NCBI GenBank assembly: GCA_963731665.1
Contig: CAVSWP010000003.1
Coordinates: forward strand, 186,001 to 250,000
Reading direction: 5' to 3'
Source: Chersky-840 sp035604715
Lineage (GTDB): Bacteria; Actinomycetota; Acidimicrobiia; Acidimicrobiales; UBA8190
DNA: 64,000 nt
Shown piece after piece: positions 44,442-54,831 of this stretch. How positions within the stretch are numbered: the first letter of the stretch is position 1; each line of letters starts with the position of its first letter. The notes beneath the pieces were generated by a model. It was not told the DNA's origin. It made no database searches and saw nothing but the letters and a program-made list of their open reading frames with translations. A program made the position numbers and the translations under genes.

Positions 44442-46052
44442 TTGATCGACGACGTCACGGGGGGCGAAGACGAGCCGAGGCGGCCCGTCGCGTCTCGTCG
44501 GCGAGGGCTCGGAAAGGGTCTCGGCGCCATCCTCCCGTCCCCGGGCGACAGCACCCCGCGCGCCCGCCATGATCAGCTCACCGGCTTGCCGAACCGTTCG
44601 GTACTCGACGAGAGGTTCGAAGAGGCGTTCGAGCGTTGTCGCATAGACCGGGCGTCACTGGCCGTGCTGGTGGTGGCCCTCGACGGGTTCAGCGACATCA
44701 ACGAGTCGTTCGGTCACCGTGTTGGTGACGACCTGCTCCACGAAGCCGCCGAGCGCCTGTCCGCAGCTCGCCGGAGGTCCGACACCGTGGCGCGTTTCGC
44801 GGGCGACGAGTTCGCCGTGGTGTGCCCCTATGTGGCCTCGTCGGACTTCGCCTGCCAGTTGGCGGCGAGGATGCTCGAGGACCTGAGCCGCCCGACGACA
44901 GTGGACGGGGTCGAGCACCACTTGTCGGCCAGCATCGGCGTGGTGATCACGGCACCGGGAGAGGCGTCGGACGATGAGCAGTCGCTCGAGACCCTTCTCG
45001 GCGACGCCTCGCTCGCCATGCGCCGGGCCAAGGACGAGGGGGGCGGGTCGTGGTGGCTCTTCGATCCCACCTTGCGCGAGAACGTCGCCCTGCGGTCCCA
45101 AAGTCGCCAGGACCTGCGCAGCGCGCTCGACGACGGTGGCCTCGTCCTTGAGTACGAGCCCATCGTCGACCTCGAGACCGGGGACGCCATCGGTGAGTCG
45201 GCGTTGCTGGGCTGGCGCCAACCCGGAGCCGAGGTCGACTCGTCGAGGGAGCTTCTCGACCTCGCCGACGAGGCCGGTCTGGCCGGGGTGCTCGGGCGGT
45301 GGATGCTCGACCGGGCCCTGGCGGATCTGAACGCCCGCAGCGACCGTTCAAGCCTACCGAAGCATTTCCGGGTCTGGGTGAGAGTGGCGCCGTCGTTCGT
45401 GGCCGACATGTCGCTGGTCGAGACCGTCGACGAGCTCCTGGCCAAGCACGAAGTCCCGGCGTCGATGCTGGGGCTCGACATCAAAGAGCCCTCCGCCGCC
45501 ATGGTGCCATCGACGGTGTCCGCGCTGCGCGCCCTGCAGGTGCGTGACCTCGCCATGGTGCTCGACGATTTCGGAGCCGGGCCGTCGAACCTGGCGATGC
45601 TCCAGCAGCTGCCCGTCACCGGGCTCAAGCTGGCCCCCGAGCTGATCGCCCGGGTGGGCGAGGAGGCTGCCGTGGCCGAACATCCTTCGGCCACCGTCCA
45701 CTCCACCGGCACCCTCCCCCCCGCCGCCCCGCCACCGGCGGCGCAGTGGGTTCCCCCCGATGAGCGCGACGAGGCCATCGGTGCGGACCCCACGGCGCTG
45801 GTGCGCGGCCTGGTCGAGCTCGGCCGGGCGCTCGGGCTCACCGTGGTCGCCCAGGGCGTAGAGGGCGAAGCTCAGGTGGAGGCGCTGCGCGCCGTCGGAT
45901 GTGAGTACGCCCAAGGCCCGTTCCTCGGTGTGGTCTCGCCTGCATCCGGCGTCCCCCCGAGGATCCAGTCGCGGCCTCCTCCCGACCCATCACCGATCGA
46001 ACCGGAGCCCGAGGCACTGTGGGCCACGGGGACGACGACGACCGGTCCCTGA
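44442..46052 (+). CDS. GGDEF domain protein with degenerate EAL domain and ParB-like N-terminal motif
   Basis: A 536-residue cytosolic protein linked to cyclic-di-GMP. The GGDEF domain (about 40-210) has FAGDEFAV, the AGDEF variant common in active cyclases. The EAL domain (about 230-500) is degenerate: the EAL glutamate position reads ESALLGW, LDDFGAGPSN lacks the usual GxSS, and VVAQGVEG replaces AEGVE. It probably binds rather than cleaves cyclic-di-GMP. Upstream of GGDEF is RRGLGKGLGAILPS, much like the ParB N-terminus. TTG at 44442 has GGAG six bases upstream; GTG at 44415 is an alternative. Confidence 0.8.
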   Translation: MIDDVTGGEDEPRRPVASRRRGLGKGLGAILPSPGDSTPRARHDQLTGLPNRSVLDERFEEAFERCRIDRASLAVLVVALDGFSDINESFGHRVGDDLLHEAAERLSAARRRSDTVARFAGDEFAVVCPYVASSDFACQLAARMLEDLSRPTTVDGVEHHLSASIGVVITAPGEASDDEQSLETLLGDASLAMRRAKDEGGGSWWLFDPTLRENVALRSQSRQDLRSALDDGGLVLEYEPIVDLETGDAIGESALLGWRQPGAEVDSSRELLDLADEAGLAGVLGRWMLDRALADLNARSDRSSLPKHFRVWVRVAPSFVADMSLVETVDELLAKHEVPASMLGLDIKEPSAAMVPSTVSALRALQVRDLAMVLDDFGAGPSNLAMLQQLPVTGLKLAPELIARVGEEAAVAEHPSATVHSTGTLPPAAPPPAAQWVPPDERDEAIGADPTALVRGLVELGRALGLTVVAQGVEGEAQVEALRAVGCEYAQGPFLGVVSPASGVPPRIQSRPPPDPSPIEPEPEALWATGTTTTGP

Positions 46053-46088
46053 GTCGGCTGGCCCCGGGCGCCATGGCGCTGGGGCAGA

Positions 46089-46727
46089 GTGAGGCCCGTG
46101 CTGAACGTCAACTTCGTCTTCCTCGGCGTGGCCATCGCGGCGGTGGGCCAGTTGCTCTACGTGCGCGACACCATCCAGGGACGGACACAGCCCAATCGGG
46201 TCACTTGGCTGCTGTGGGCCATCGCCCCCTTGTTGGCCTTCGCGGTGGAGGTCAACGACGGGGTGGGCCTGCGATCCCTGGCGACGTTCATGTTCGGTTT
46301 CGGCCCTCTGCTGGTGTTCGGGGCGTCGTTCGTCAACCCGAAGTCGGTGTGGAAGCTCGGCCCCCTCGACTACACGTGCGGAGCCGTGTCGCTGGGCGGG
46401 ACCATCGGCTGGCTCGTGACTCGCCAGGGGTTGGTCGCCTTGGCGGCTGCCCTGTTGGCCGACGCCCTGGCGGGCGTGCCCACCCTGGTCAAGTCATGGC
46501 GCCGGCCGGAGTCCGAGAGCGCCAGTGTGTACGTGGGTGCCTTCGCCAGCGCGGCGATCACGCTCCTGACGGTGACGCGGGTCACGGCGGCCGAGGTCGC
46601 CTTTCCCCTGTACATCGTCATCATCGCCCTGGTGGAGGTGGCACTCGTGGCCGGGCGGCTCGGTCCCCGGTGGCGCCGAGCGCCCGCCGCCGTCACCATG
46701 GCGGGGGAGTTAGACGTCGAGCAGTGA
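46089..46727 (+). CDS. Multi-pass membrane protein
   Basis: A 212-residue hydrophobic protein with about seven membrane segments, starting VNFVFLGVAIAAVGQLLYV. A conserved-looking RTQPNRVTWLLWAIAPLLAF loop-helix follows; TWLLW is seen in several uncharacterised transporter-like families. The C-terminus is soluble. I do not recognise the function. It starts 36 bases after the GGDEF/EAL gene, and its last 18 bases overlap the convergent CMD gene. Confidence 0.65.
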   Translation: MRPVLNVNFVFLGVAIAAVGQLLYVRDTIQGRTQPNRVTWLLWAIAPLLAFAVEVNDGVGLRSLATFMFGFGPLLVFGASFVNPKSVWKLGPLDYTCGAVSLGGTIGWLVTRQGLVALAAALLADALAGVPTLVKSWRRPESESASVYVGAFASAAITLLTVTRVTAAEVAFPLYIVIIALVEVALVAGRLGPRWRRAPAAVTMAGELDVEQ

Positions 46728-47192
46728 GGTCTCGTCGATCCCGAGGCTGCGCAGCATCCGGCCCAGCCCGAGAAACGTGGCCAGGCAGATCGTCAGGTCC
46801 AGGATCTCGGCGTCGGTGAAACTCTCGGCCAGTCGAGCGAAGAAGGCGTCGTCGATGCTCAGGTGGTCCAGGGCGAAGCGCTCGGCGTACTCGATGGCGA
46901 GCCGTTCCTGGGCGCTGTAGTTGTCCGCGGTGTCGTGGTCCGCCACGTGCCGGTAGAAGTCCTCGGTGACTCCCTGCTCCTTCACCGACGCGGCTCGAAA
47001 CGCCAGGCACACCGCGCAGTCGTTGAGCTGGGCGATGCGCATGCGCGCACCCTCACGCACGCGCACCGGCAGGATGCTGCGGTTGTAGGCCGCGTCGACG
47101 AGGCGGTTCACGGCCCGGCCCATCTCGGGACGGAGGCTCCAGACCTGCACGGCGTCGCCGCCCTCGCCGGGCGGAACCGCTATTCGGGCCAC
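46710..47192 (-). CDS. Carboxymuconolactone decarboxylase / AhpD-like protein
   Basis: A 160-residue AhpD-fold protein. The redox or thiol motif is NDCAVCLAFRA (CxxC), followed by EYAERFALDHLSIDDAFF, the usual charged helix of the family. Members are either decarboxylases or AhpD-like peroxidase adaptors; the CxxC suggests the latter. The N-terminus is free of a signal peptide. It may be co-transcribed with the nitroreductase just upstream (26-base gap). Confidence 0.78.
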   Translation of the reverse strand: MARIAVPPGEGGDAVQVWSLRPEMGRAVNRLVDAAYNRSILPVRVREGARMRIAQLNDCAVCLAFRAASVKEQGVTEDFYRHVADHDTADNYSAQERLAIEYAERFALDHLSIDDAFFARLAESFTDAEILDLTICLATFLGLGRMLRSLGIDETSLLDV

Positions 47193-47218
47193 GATGTCAG
47201 CCTAGGACCCCGGCCCCT

Positions 47219-47836
47219 TCACCACCGTCCCCGGTGCACCACCTCGGAGGGTTGGCGCCGGCCGCGGGCGAGCGACGGCGAGGGAGGGTCCGCCTCGGCC
47301 GGCTCGCCCATGAGCACTGCCCCGACGTAGCGGCGGTCGCCGGGAACTCCGAGTGCGCCGTGCAGGGCGTCTTCGCCCCGGAAGTTCCCGAGGAAACAGG
47401 CTCCGAGCCCGGCGTCGGTGGCGGCCAGCAGCATGACCATGGCGGCGAAGCCTCCGTCGACGAACCAGTAGGGCACCGGCCATTGGTCGGCACCGTCGGG
47501 GTCGTGGCATCCGAGCCCGCTTGACTGCTTGTCGGGTTCTCGGTAGCGGGCGCGGTAGGCGTCGGGGTCCACGAACAGCGCCACCACCACGGGGGCGGCG
47601 CCCAGCCCGGGCCAGCGCCGCGAGCGGGCGCGCCAGGCGGCGGTCGTGGTCGCCTCCCAGAACGGCGCCGTCTGTTCGGAGCCGGTGAGGACGACGGCGT
47701 CCCAGCCACCGGTGTTGCCCGCCGAGGGCGCCCGGCACGCCAGGTCGAGCACCCAGTCGACAACCTCGGCGGGGACGGGGGCGCTCGAGAAGCTGCGCAC
47801 CATCCTCCGCCGACGCACGACGTCAGGCAGCTCCAT
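47219..47836 (-). CDS. Nitroreductase-family protein
   Basis: A 205-residue flavin-dependent reductase fold. N-terminal VVRRRRMVRSFSSAPVP holds the FMN-phosphate arginines, then RAPSAGNTGGWDAVVL (the family NxQ position here reads NTGG). The C-terminal GAVLMGEPAEADPPS is the usual closing strand. An insertion DKQSSGLGCHDPDGADQ is seen mid-protein. It could instead act as a deiodinase/BluB-like enzyme, but BluB landmarks are missing. ATG at 47836 starts at the family N-terminus. Confidence 0.8.
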   Translation of the reverse strand: MELPDVVRRRRMVRSFSSAPVPAEVVDWVLDLACRAPSAGNTGGWDAVVLTGSEQTAPFWEATTTAAWRARSRRWPGLGAAPVVVALFVDPDAYRARYREPDKQSSGLGCHDPDGADQWPVPYWFVDGGFAAMVMLLAATDAGLGACFLGNFRGEDALHGALGVPGDRRYVGAVLMGEPAEADPPSPSLARGRRQPSEVVHRGRW

Positions 47837-48022
47837 GCCGGAGAAAGCTACCGACTCGGGCTGTGCCTCTCTTCGCCCCGTGGGAGGGGTTCGATACGCC
47901 GGGAACCGGCCCGCCGGCCCCCGGGAATGTTGACCCCACTGGTAGGGTTTAACGCAACGAGCCCCGGGGACGAGAGACCCCGGGCGGCGATGCGCGTCGC
48001 CCGCTGGGGCCGGAAGGTCGTG

Positions 48023-49201
48023 ATGGTGGTGGCCAGTGCCAGAGAGCTGTTGACCCAGGCCAAGTCGTCCATCCGCGAAGCCAGGGCCGACGAGGTCCAG
48101 CCGCACCTCGAAGACGCCGTGTGGCTGGACGTGCGGGAGGCCGACGAGTACGAGCAAGGCGCCATCCCCGGCGCGCTGCACCTGCCGCGTGGGCAGCTCG
48201 AGTTCCAGGTCGAGGGTCGGATCCCCGACAAGTCGGTGCCCGTGGTCGTGTACTGCGCGGCCGGGGTGCGCTCTGCCTTCGCGGCCAAGACGCTCACCGA
48301 TCTCGGGTACAACGACGTGGTATCGCTCGTCGGCGGGTTCAACCGCTGGAAGGACGAGGGTCGTCCGTGGAAGACCCCCCGTACGCTCACGCCCGATCAG
48401 CGCAACCGCTACCAACGTCATCTGCTGGTGTCGGAGGTGGGCGAAGAGGGCCAGCTCAAGCTGCTCGACTCCCGGGTGCTGCTGCTCGGAGCGGGCGGTC
48501 TGGGCTCTCCCGCCGCGCTGTACCTGGCGGCGGCGGGCGTGGGTACCATCGGCATCATCGACATGGACGTGGTCGACGCCTCGAACCTCCAGCGCCAGAT
48601 CCTGCATTCGATGGACCGCATCGGCGAGCGCAAGGTCGACTCCGCCAAGAAGACGCTCACCGCTCTCAACCCCGACGTCGACGTCGTGACCTACGACGTG
48701 AGGCTCGGCGCCGACAACATCCTCGACGTCATCGACGGCTACGACATCATCGTGGACGGGACCGACAACTTCCCGACGCGGTACCTGGTGAACGACGCCG
48801 CCCTGTTGAAGCGGATCCCGGTCGTCCACGGGTCGATCTTCCGGTTCGAAGGACAGGCGACGGTGTTCGACCCCTACAACGGGCCGTGCTACCGGTGCAT
48901 GATCCCCGAGCCGCCGCCCGCCGAGCTGGCTCCGTCGTGCGCCGAGGCGGGCGTGCTCGGTGTGCTGCCCGGCATCATCGGGTCGATCCAGGCCGTCGAG
49001 GCCATCAAGATGCTGCTCGGGATCGGTGACCCGCTCGTCGGGCGCCTGCTCGCCTATGACGCCCTCGAGGAGTCGTTCCGGACCTTCAAGGTCCGGCGGG
49101 ACCCACAGTGCCCGGCGTGCGGTGAGAACGCCGCACCTATCGTCATCGCCGAGTACGACGACCTGTGCATGCCGCACGCCACCCCGGCCTCGGAGGGCTG
49201 A
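48023..49201 (+). CDS. moeB: MoeB/ThiF adenylyltransferase with N-terminal rhodanese domain
   Basis: The enzyme adenylates the C-terminus of a sulfur-carrier protein and its rhodanese domain supplies sulfur. The 392-residue product has an N-terminal rhodanese domain with the active Cys near residue 77 (YCAAGVRS), then the ThiF domain with GAGGLGSPAALYLAAAG near 155, DMDVVDASNLQRQ, and zinc Cys pairs CYRC and CPAC. In human MOCS3 the rhodanese domain is at the C-terminus; here the order is reversed, as in some actinobacteria. The ATG at 48023 has GGAAGG upstream; the frame opens 32 codons earlier. Confidence 0.9.
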   Translation: MVVASARELLTQAKSSIREARADEVQPHLEDAVWLDVREADEYEQGAIPGALHLPRGQLEFQVEGRIPDKSVPVVVYCAAGVRSAFAAKTLTDLGYNDVVSLVGGFNRWKDEGRPWKTPRTLTPDQRNRYQRHLLVSEVGEEGQLKLLDSRVLLLGAGGLGSPAALYLAAAGVGTIGIIDMDVVDASNLQRQILHSMDRIGERKVDSAKKTLTALNPDVDVVTYDVRLGADNILDVIDGYDIIVDGTDNFPTRYLVNDAALLKRIPVVHGSIFRFEGQATVFDPYNGPCYRCMIPEPPPAELAPSCAEAGVLGVLPGIIGSIQAVEAIKMLLGIGDPLVGRLLAYDALEESFRTFKVRRDPQCPACGENAAPIVIAEYDDLCMPHATPASEG

Positions 49202-49264
49202 TCGGGCGGCACCATCGCCTATGAGACTGGGCGTTGCCCGTCGCCAGTCCGTAACCTGGGACAC

Positions 49265-50899
<1,635 letters not shown>

Positions 50900-50915
50900 A
50901 CGCCCCGGGGTCGGC

Positions 50916-52088
50916 TCAGGCCGACGGTGCCAGCAGGTGGGCGCGCAGCTGCTCGTCGGTGGCGGCGTCGATGGCCGTCCACGCCATCCCGAGTGCACCG
51001 TCGAACACCGCCTGCTCGGCCGAGGGGCCCAGGCAGGCCGCCGCGAACTCGGCCTGGTGGTTGACGGCACCGCGGGTCTCGATGCCGATCATGGGGTGGA
51101 TCGACGGCACCGCCAGCGAGATGTTGGCCATGTCGGTCGAGATCGTGGGTCGCGACTCCTGGCGGTCGTCGGCCGGGTAACGGCGGCCGAGCTCCTCGGC
51201 GTTGGCGCGCCAGGCGGCCAGCAGGCTGTCGTCGGGGACGAAATGCGAGTAGGTCGGGGCCAGGTCGCGGATCTCGAGCGAACATCCCGATGCCAGGCTG
51301 CCCGCTTCGAAGCACCGCTCGATGCGGGGCCGGAGCACGGCGAGGTCCTCGAGGGTGCGGGCCCGTACCATGAACCGCCCGAGGGTCTCCTCGGGGACGA
51401 TGTTGGGGGCGTCTCCTCCTTTGGTCACGATGCCGTGGACTTGGTCCCCGCGCCGCAGGTGCTGGCGCAGCAGCCCGATGGCCACTTGCGCCGTCACCAT
51501 GGCGTCGGCGGCGTTGATTCCCTGCTCGGGAGACGCCGAGGCATGGGCGGCCCGACCCCGGTAGTGGACCTCGAGATGGTCGACGGCCAGGCAGGTGGCC
51601 ACGAGGCGGTCCTCGGGCCAGGGGTGGACCATCATCGCGGCGTGGGCGTCGTCGAAGGCGCCCCGCTCCAGGAGCAGGACCTTGCCGCCGCCGCCCTCTT
51701 CGGCCGGAGTGCCGAGAACGGTCACCGTGAGGCCGAGGTCGTCGGCCAGGCCCGCCAGGGCCATCCCGGCGCCCAGGGCGGAGGCGGCGATGAGGTTGTG
51801 CCCGCAGGCGTGCCCGACGGCGGGCAGCGCGTCGTACTCGGCGCAGATGATGATCGACAGCGGCCCCGACCCCCGGCGGCCCCGCACCGCGGTGGGAAGC
51901 TCGTAGGGGCCACGCTCGACCTCGAAGCCGGCGCCGTCGAGCATGTCGGCCACGCGCTGTGCGGCGCGGACCTCCTCGAAGCACAGCTCGGGCTCGTGGT
52001 GGATGGCGCGGCTGAGCCCCACCAGCTCGGGCTGGAAGCCCTCGGTGGCCGCCCGGGCGGCGCGCTTGGCCGCGGTGGCGTCGGTCAC
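50916..52088 (-). CDS. M20 family amidohydrolase
   Basis: A 390-residue zinc-dependent amidohydrolase of the M20D (aminoacylase/IAA-amino-acid hydrolase) type. The metal and catalytic motifs are AEYDALPAVGHACGHN, LGTPAEEGGGGK, MVHPW and the C-terminal NHQAEFAAA. It would cleave an N-acyl or peptide-like bond; substrate unknown. GTG at 52088 overlaps the stop of the carboxylase alpha chain (GTGA), which fixes the start and puts both in one transcript. Confidence 0.88.
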   Translation of the reverse strand: MTDATAAKRAARAATEGFQPELVGLSRAIHHEPELCFEEVRAAQRVADMLDGAGFEVERGPYELPTAVRGRRGSGPLSIIICAEYDALPAVGHACGHNLIAASALGAGMALAGLADDLGLTVTVLGTPAEEGGGGKVLLLERGAFDDAHAAMMVHPWPEDRLVATCLAVDHLEVHYRGRAAHASASPEQGINAADAMVTAQVAIGLLRQHLRRGDQVHGIVTKGGDAPNIVPEETLGRFMVRARTLEDLAVLRPRIERCFEAGSLASGCSLEIRDLAPTYSHFVPDDSLLAAWRANAEELGRRYPADDRQESRPTISTDMANISLAVPSIHPMIGIETRGAVNHQAEFAAACLGPSAEQAVFDGALGMAWTAIDAATDEQLRAHLLAPSA

Positions 52089-53839
52089 TCGATGACGGCG
52101 ATCACGTCGCCGGGGCCGACCGAGTCGCCCGCGGACACCTTGATCTCTTTCACCGTGCCGGCTTTCTCGGCGGTGATGGCGTTCTCCATCTTCATGGCCT
52201 CGAGCACGCACACCGTCTGGCCGACCTCGACGGTGTCGCCCGGGGCGACGAGGACCTTGACGATGGTGCCCTGCATGGGGACGGTGACGGTCCCCGACCC
52301 CGACCCGGCCACCGCCGCCCGGGGCTTGTGCGGCCGAGTGCCTCCGCGCGCCCCCCCGGCGGCGGGGACCTCGGGTACCCACAAGCGCACCTCGTAGCGC
52401 CGGCCGTCGACCTCGGCGGTCACCTCGCGCAGCACCCGGGGCCCGTCGCCGTCCCCTGCGGCCGGGGCCTCGAGCGGCGCCGTGGGCGCCAGGGTCGAGA
52501 GGTCGAGGCGGTCCTCGACCCAGCGCGTCGAGTGGCGGGCCTCGATGAAGTCGGGGTGCGACAAGATGGCGACGTCGGCGGGGATGGTGGTGGCGATGCC
52601 GGTGATGACCGTCTCGTCGAGGGCCCGCAGCATGCGCCGGCGGGCGGCCTCCCGGTTGGGGCCCCACACGATCAGCTTGGCCACCAGGTTGTCGTAGTAC
52701 TGGCTGACGGTGTCGCCGGCGTCGTACCCGGCGTCGAGACGGACCCCGGGACCTCCCGGCGCCTGGAAGACGGCGATCGTGCCCGGCGACGGGACGAAGC
52801 GGCCCCCGGCGGGGTCCTCGGCGTTGATGCGGACCTCGATGGCGTGGCCGTTGCGTTGGACCTCGTCCTGGGTGAACCCGATGGGCTCGCCCGAGGCCAC
52901 GCGCAGCTGCCACTCGACCAGGTCGAGCCCGGTGACCAGCTCGGTCACGGGGTGCTCCACCTGCAGGCGGGTGTTCATCTCGAGGAAGTAGAACTCCCCG
53001 CCCTCGTACAGGAACTCCACCGTGCCGGCGTTGACGTAGCCGCACGCTTTGGCCACCGTCACGGCGGCCTCGCCCATCGACCGGCGAATCTCGTCGGGGA
53101 ACAGCGCCGCGGGGCTCTCCTCGATGAGCTTCTGGTGCCGCCGCTGGGGGGAGCAGTCACGCTCGCCGAGCCACAACGTGTTTCCCTGGGCGTCGGCGAG
53201 CACCTGCATCTCGATGTGGCGCGGCCACTCGAGATACCGCTCGACGTAGATCTCGGGCCGGCCGAAATAGGACTGCGCCTCGCGTTGGGAGGACTCCACG
53301 GCGTCGGCCACCTCGGGGGGCGACGACACCACCTTCATGCCCCGGCCGCCACCGCCGTAGGCCGCCTTGATGGCGACGGGCCACCCGAACGCCTCGCCGA
53401 ACTCGACGACCTGCGACGGGTCGGTGATGGGCTCGGTCCTCCCCGGAACCCCCGACACACCGACCGCTTCGGCGGCCCGACGGGAGCTGATCTTGTCGCC
53501 CATGATCTCGATGGCTTGCGGCGGCGGCCCGATGAAGACCACGCCGGTGTCGGAGATGGCTCGGGCGAAGTCGGCGTTCTCGGAGAAGAATCCGTACCCG
53601 GGGTGCACCCCGTCGGCGCCGCTGCGCTTGATGGCGTCGAGGATGGCCTCGGTGTTGAGGTAGCTCTCGGCCGCGCTCTGGCCGCCGAGGGGGTAGGCCT
53701 CGTCGGCCAGACGGACGTGCAGCGCGTCGCGATCGAGCTCGGAGTACACCGCCACCGTGGCGATGCCCAGCTCGCGGCAGGTGCGGATGACCCGCACGGC
53801 GATCTCCGCACGGTTGGCGATCAGGACCTTCTGGAGCAC
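52085..53839 (-). CDS. Acyl-CoA carboxylase alpha chain (biotin carboxylase plus BCCP)
   Basis: It carboxylates its own biotin with ATP and bicarbonate for an acetyl/propionyl-CoA carboxylase. The 584-residue product has an N-terminal biotin-carboxylase domain (about 1-450, with YGGGGRGMK and the EMNTRLQVEHPVTE core) and a C-terminal biotinyl domain whose EAMKM lysine is about residue 550. Ala/Pro-rich sequence joins them. No beta chain lies in the window. GTG at 53839 has AAAGG upstream. The mutase next door suggests propionyl-CoA metabolism; birA is divergent. Confidence 0.92.
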   Translation of the reverse strand: MLQKVLIANRAEIAVRVIRTCRELGIATVAVYSELDRDALHVRLADEAYPLGGQSAAESYLNTEAILDAIKRSGADGVHPGYGFFSENADFARAISDTGVVFIGPPPQAIEIMGDKISSRRAAEAVGVSGVPGRTEPITDPSQVVEFGEAFGWPVAIKAAYGGGGRGMKVVSSPPEVADAVESSQREAQSYFGRPEIYVERYLEWPRHIEMQVLADAQGNTLWLGERDCSPQRRHQKLIEESPAALFPDEIRRSMGEAAVTVAKACGYVNAGTVEFLYEGGEFYFLEMNTRLQVEHPVTELVTGLDLVEWQLRVASGEPIGFTQDEVQRNGHAIEVRINAEDPAGGRFVPSPGTIAVFQAPGGPGVRLDAGYDAGDTVSQYYDNLVAKLIVWGPNREAARRRMLRALDETVITGIATTIPADVAILSHPDFIEARHSTRWVEDRLDLSTLAPTAPLEAPAAGDGDGPRVLREVTAEVDGRRYEVRLWVPEVPAAGGARGGTRPHKPRAAVAGSGSGTVTVPMQGTIVKVLVAPGDTVEVGQTVCVLEAMKMENAITAEKAGTVKEIKVSAGDSVGPGDVIAVIE

Positions 53840-53895
53840 GCCATCCCTTTCCGATGTGGAACCACCACACTGGCACGGGCCGTAGGGTGGGTGCC

Positions 53896-54723
53896 ATGTG
53901 CGCCGACAGCCCGGTCGGGACGAACGCCGCGCCGTACGCCGCCGTTCCCGGTCCCGCCCGCACCCGGTTCGGGCCCGTCCGGCGCTTCGCCGTGATCGAT
54001 TCCACCAACCGTCTCCTCCTCGACGAGGCGCGCGCTGGTGCCCCCGAGGGTGCGGTGGTGGTGGCCGACTATCAGAGCGCCGGCCGGGGCCGGCTGGGGC
54101 GCCGTTGGGAGGCGCCGCCGGCCGCGAACCTTCTGGCCTCGGTGCTGTTGCGCCCCGACCTCGACATGGAGGAGCTCCACCTGTGCACGGTGGCCGTGGC
54201 GTTGGCGTGCGCCGACGCGTGCGAGCGTGGCGCCGGCCTGGTGCCCGAGCTCAAGTGGCCCAACGACCTCATGGTGGGGGGGCGCAAGCTCGGGGGCATC
54301 CTGGCCGAGGTGGTGCCGGCCCCGACGACCCCCGGGGGGAGCGGCTCGGCGGTCGTGGTCGGTCTGGGGCTCAATGTCGGGTGGCCGCCCTCCGACGTCG
54401 ATGCCCCCGAGTTCGAGGCGACGTCGGTCCGGCGCGAGACGGGCCGGGAGGTGGAGCCGCTCTTCGTCCTGGGGCTGGTGCTCGAGGAGCTCGAGGGGCG
54501 CGTGGCGGGCCTCGGCGACCGGGACGGGCGGCGCCGGTTGGCCGGTGAGTATCGCCGGCGGTGCGCCACGGTGGGCAGGACGGTGCGGGTGTCGCTGCCC
54601 GGGGAGCAGTTCACGGGCACGGCCACCGACATCACCGTCGAGGGCCACCTCATCGTGGACGTGGGGGCGTGCATGAGGACGGTGGCCGCCGGCGACGTGG
54701 TGCACGTGCGCGCTCCCGGCTGA
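53896..54723 (+). CDS. birA: Biotin--[acetyl-CoA-carboxylase] ligase
   Basis: BirA activates biotin and attaches it to the EAMKM lysine of carboxylases such as the one encoded just upstream. The 275-residue product is the monofunctional type: no N-terminal helix-turn-helix is seen. The motif GRGRLGRRWEAPP (about 60-72) binds biotinyl-AMP, KWPNDLMVGGRKLGGIL carries the catalytic Lys, and a small C-terminal SH3-like domain ends the chain. ATG at 53896 is chosen; an upstream reading from 53854 lacks a ribosome-binding site. Confidence 0.9.
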   Translation: MCADSPVGTNAAPYAAVPGPARTRFGPVRRFAVIDSTNRLLLDEARAGAPEGAVVVADYQSAGRGRLGRRWEAPPAANLLASVLLRPDLDMEELHLCTVAVALACADACERGAGLVPELKWPNDLMVGGRKLGGILAEVVPAPTTPGGSGSAVVVGLGLNVGWPPSDVDAPEFEATSVRRETGREVEPLFVLGLVLEELEGRVAGLGDRDGRRRLAGEYRRRCATVGRTVRVSLPGEQFTGTATDITVEGHLIVDVGACMRTVAAGDVVHVRAPG

Positions 54724-54831
54724 GCACATCTCGGGCTGCCGGGGACGCATTCACGGAATTCCAACGTCTTTGAGGCCGTCTTCGTCCTCTTCACGGGCGT
54801 CCTGCGTTGCCCGGTCTACGATTGAGGCACC

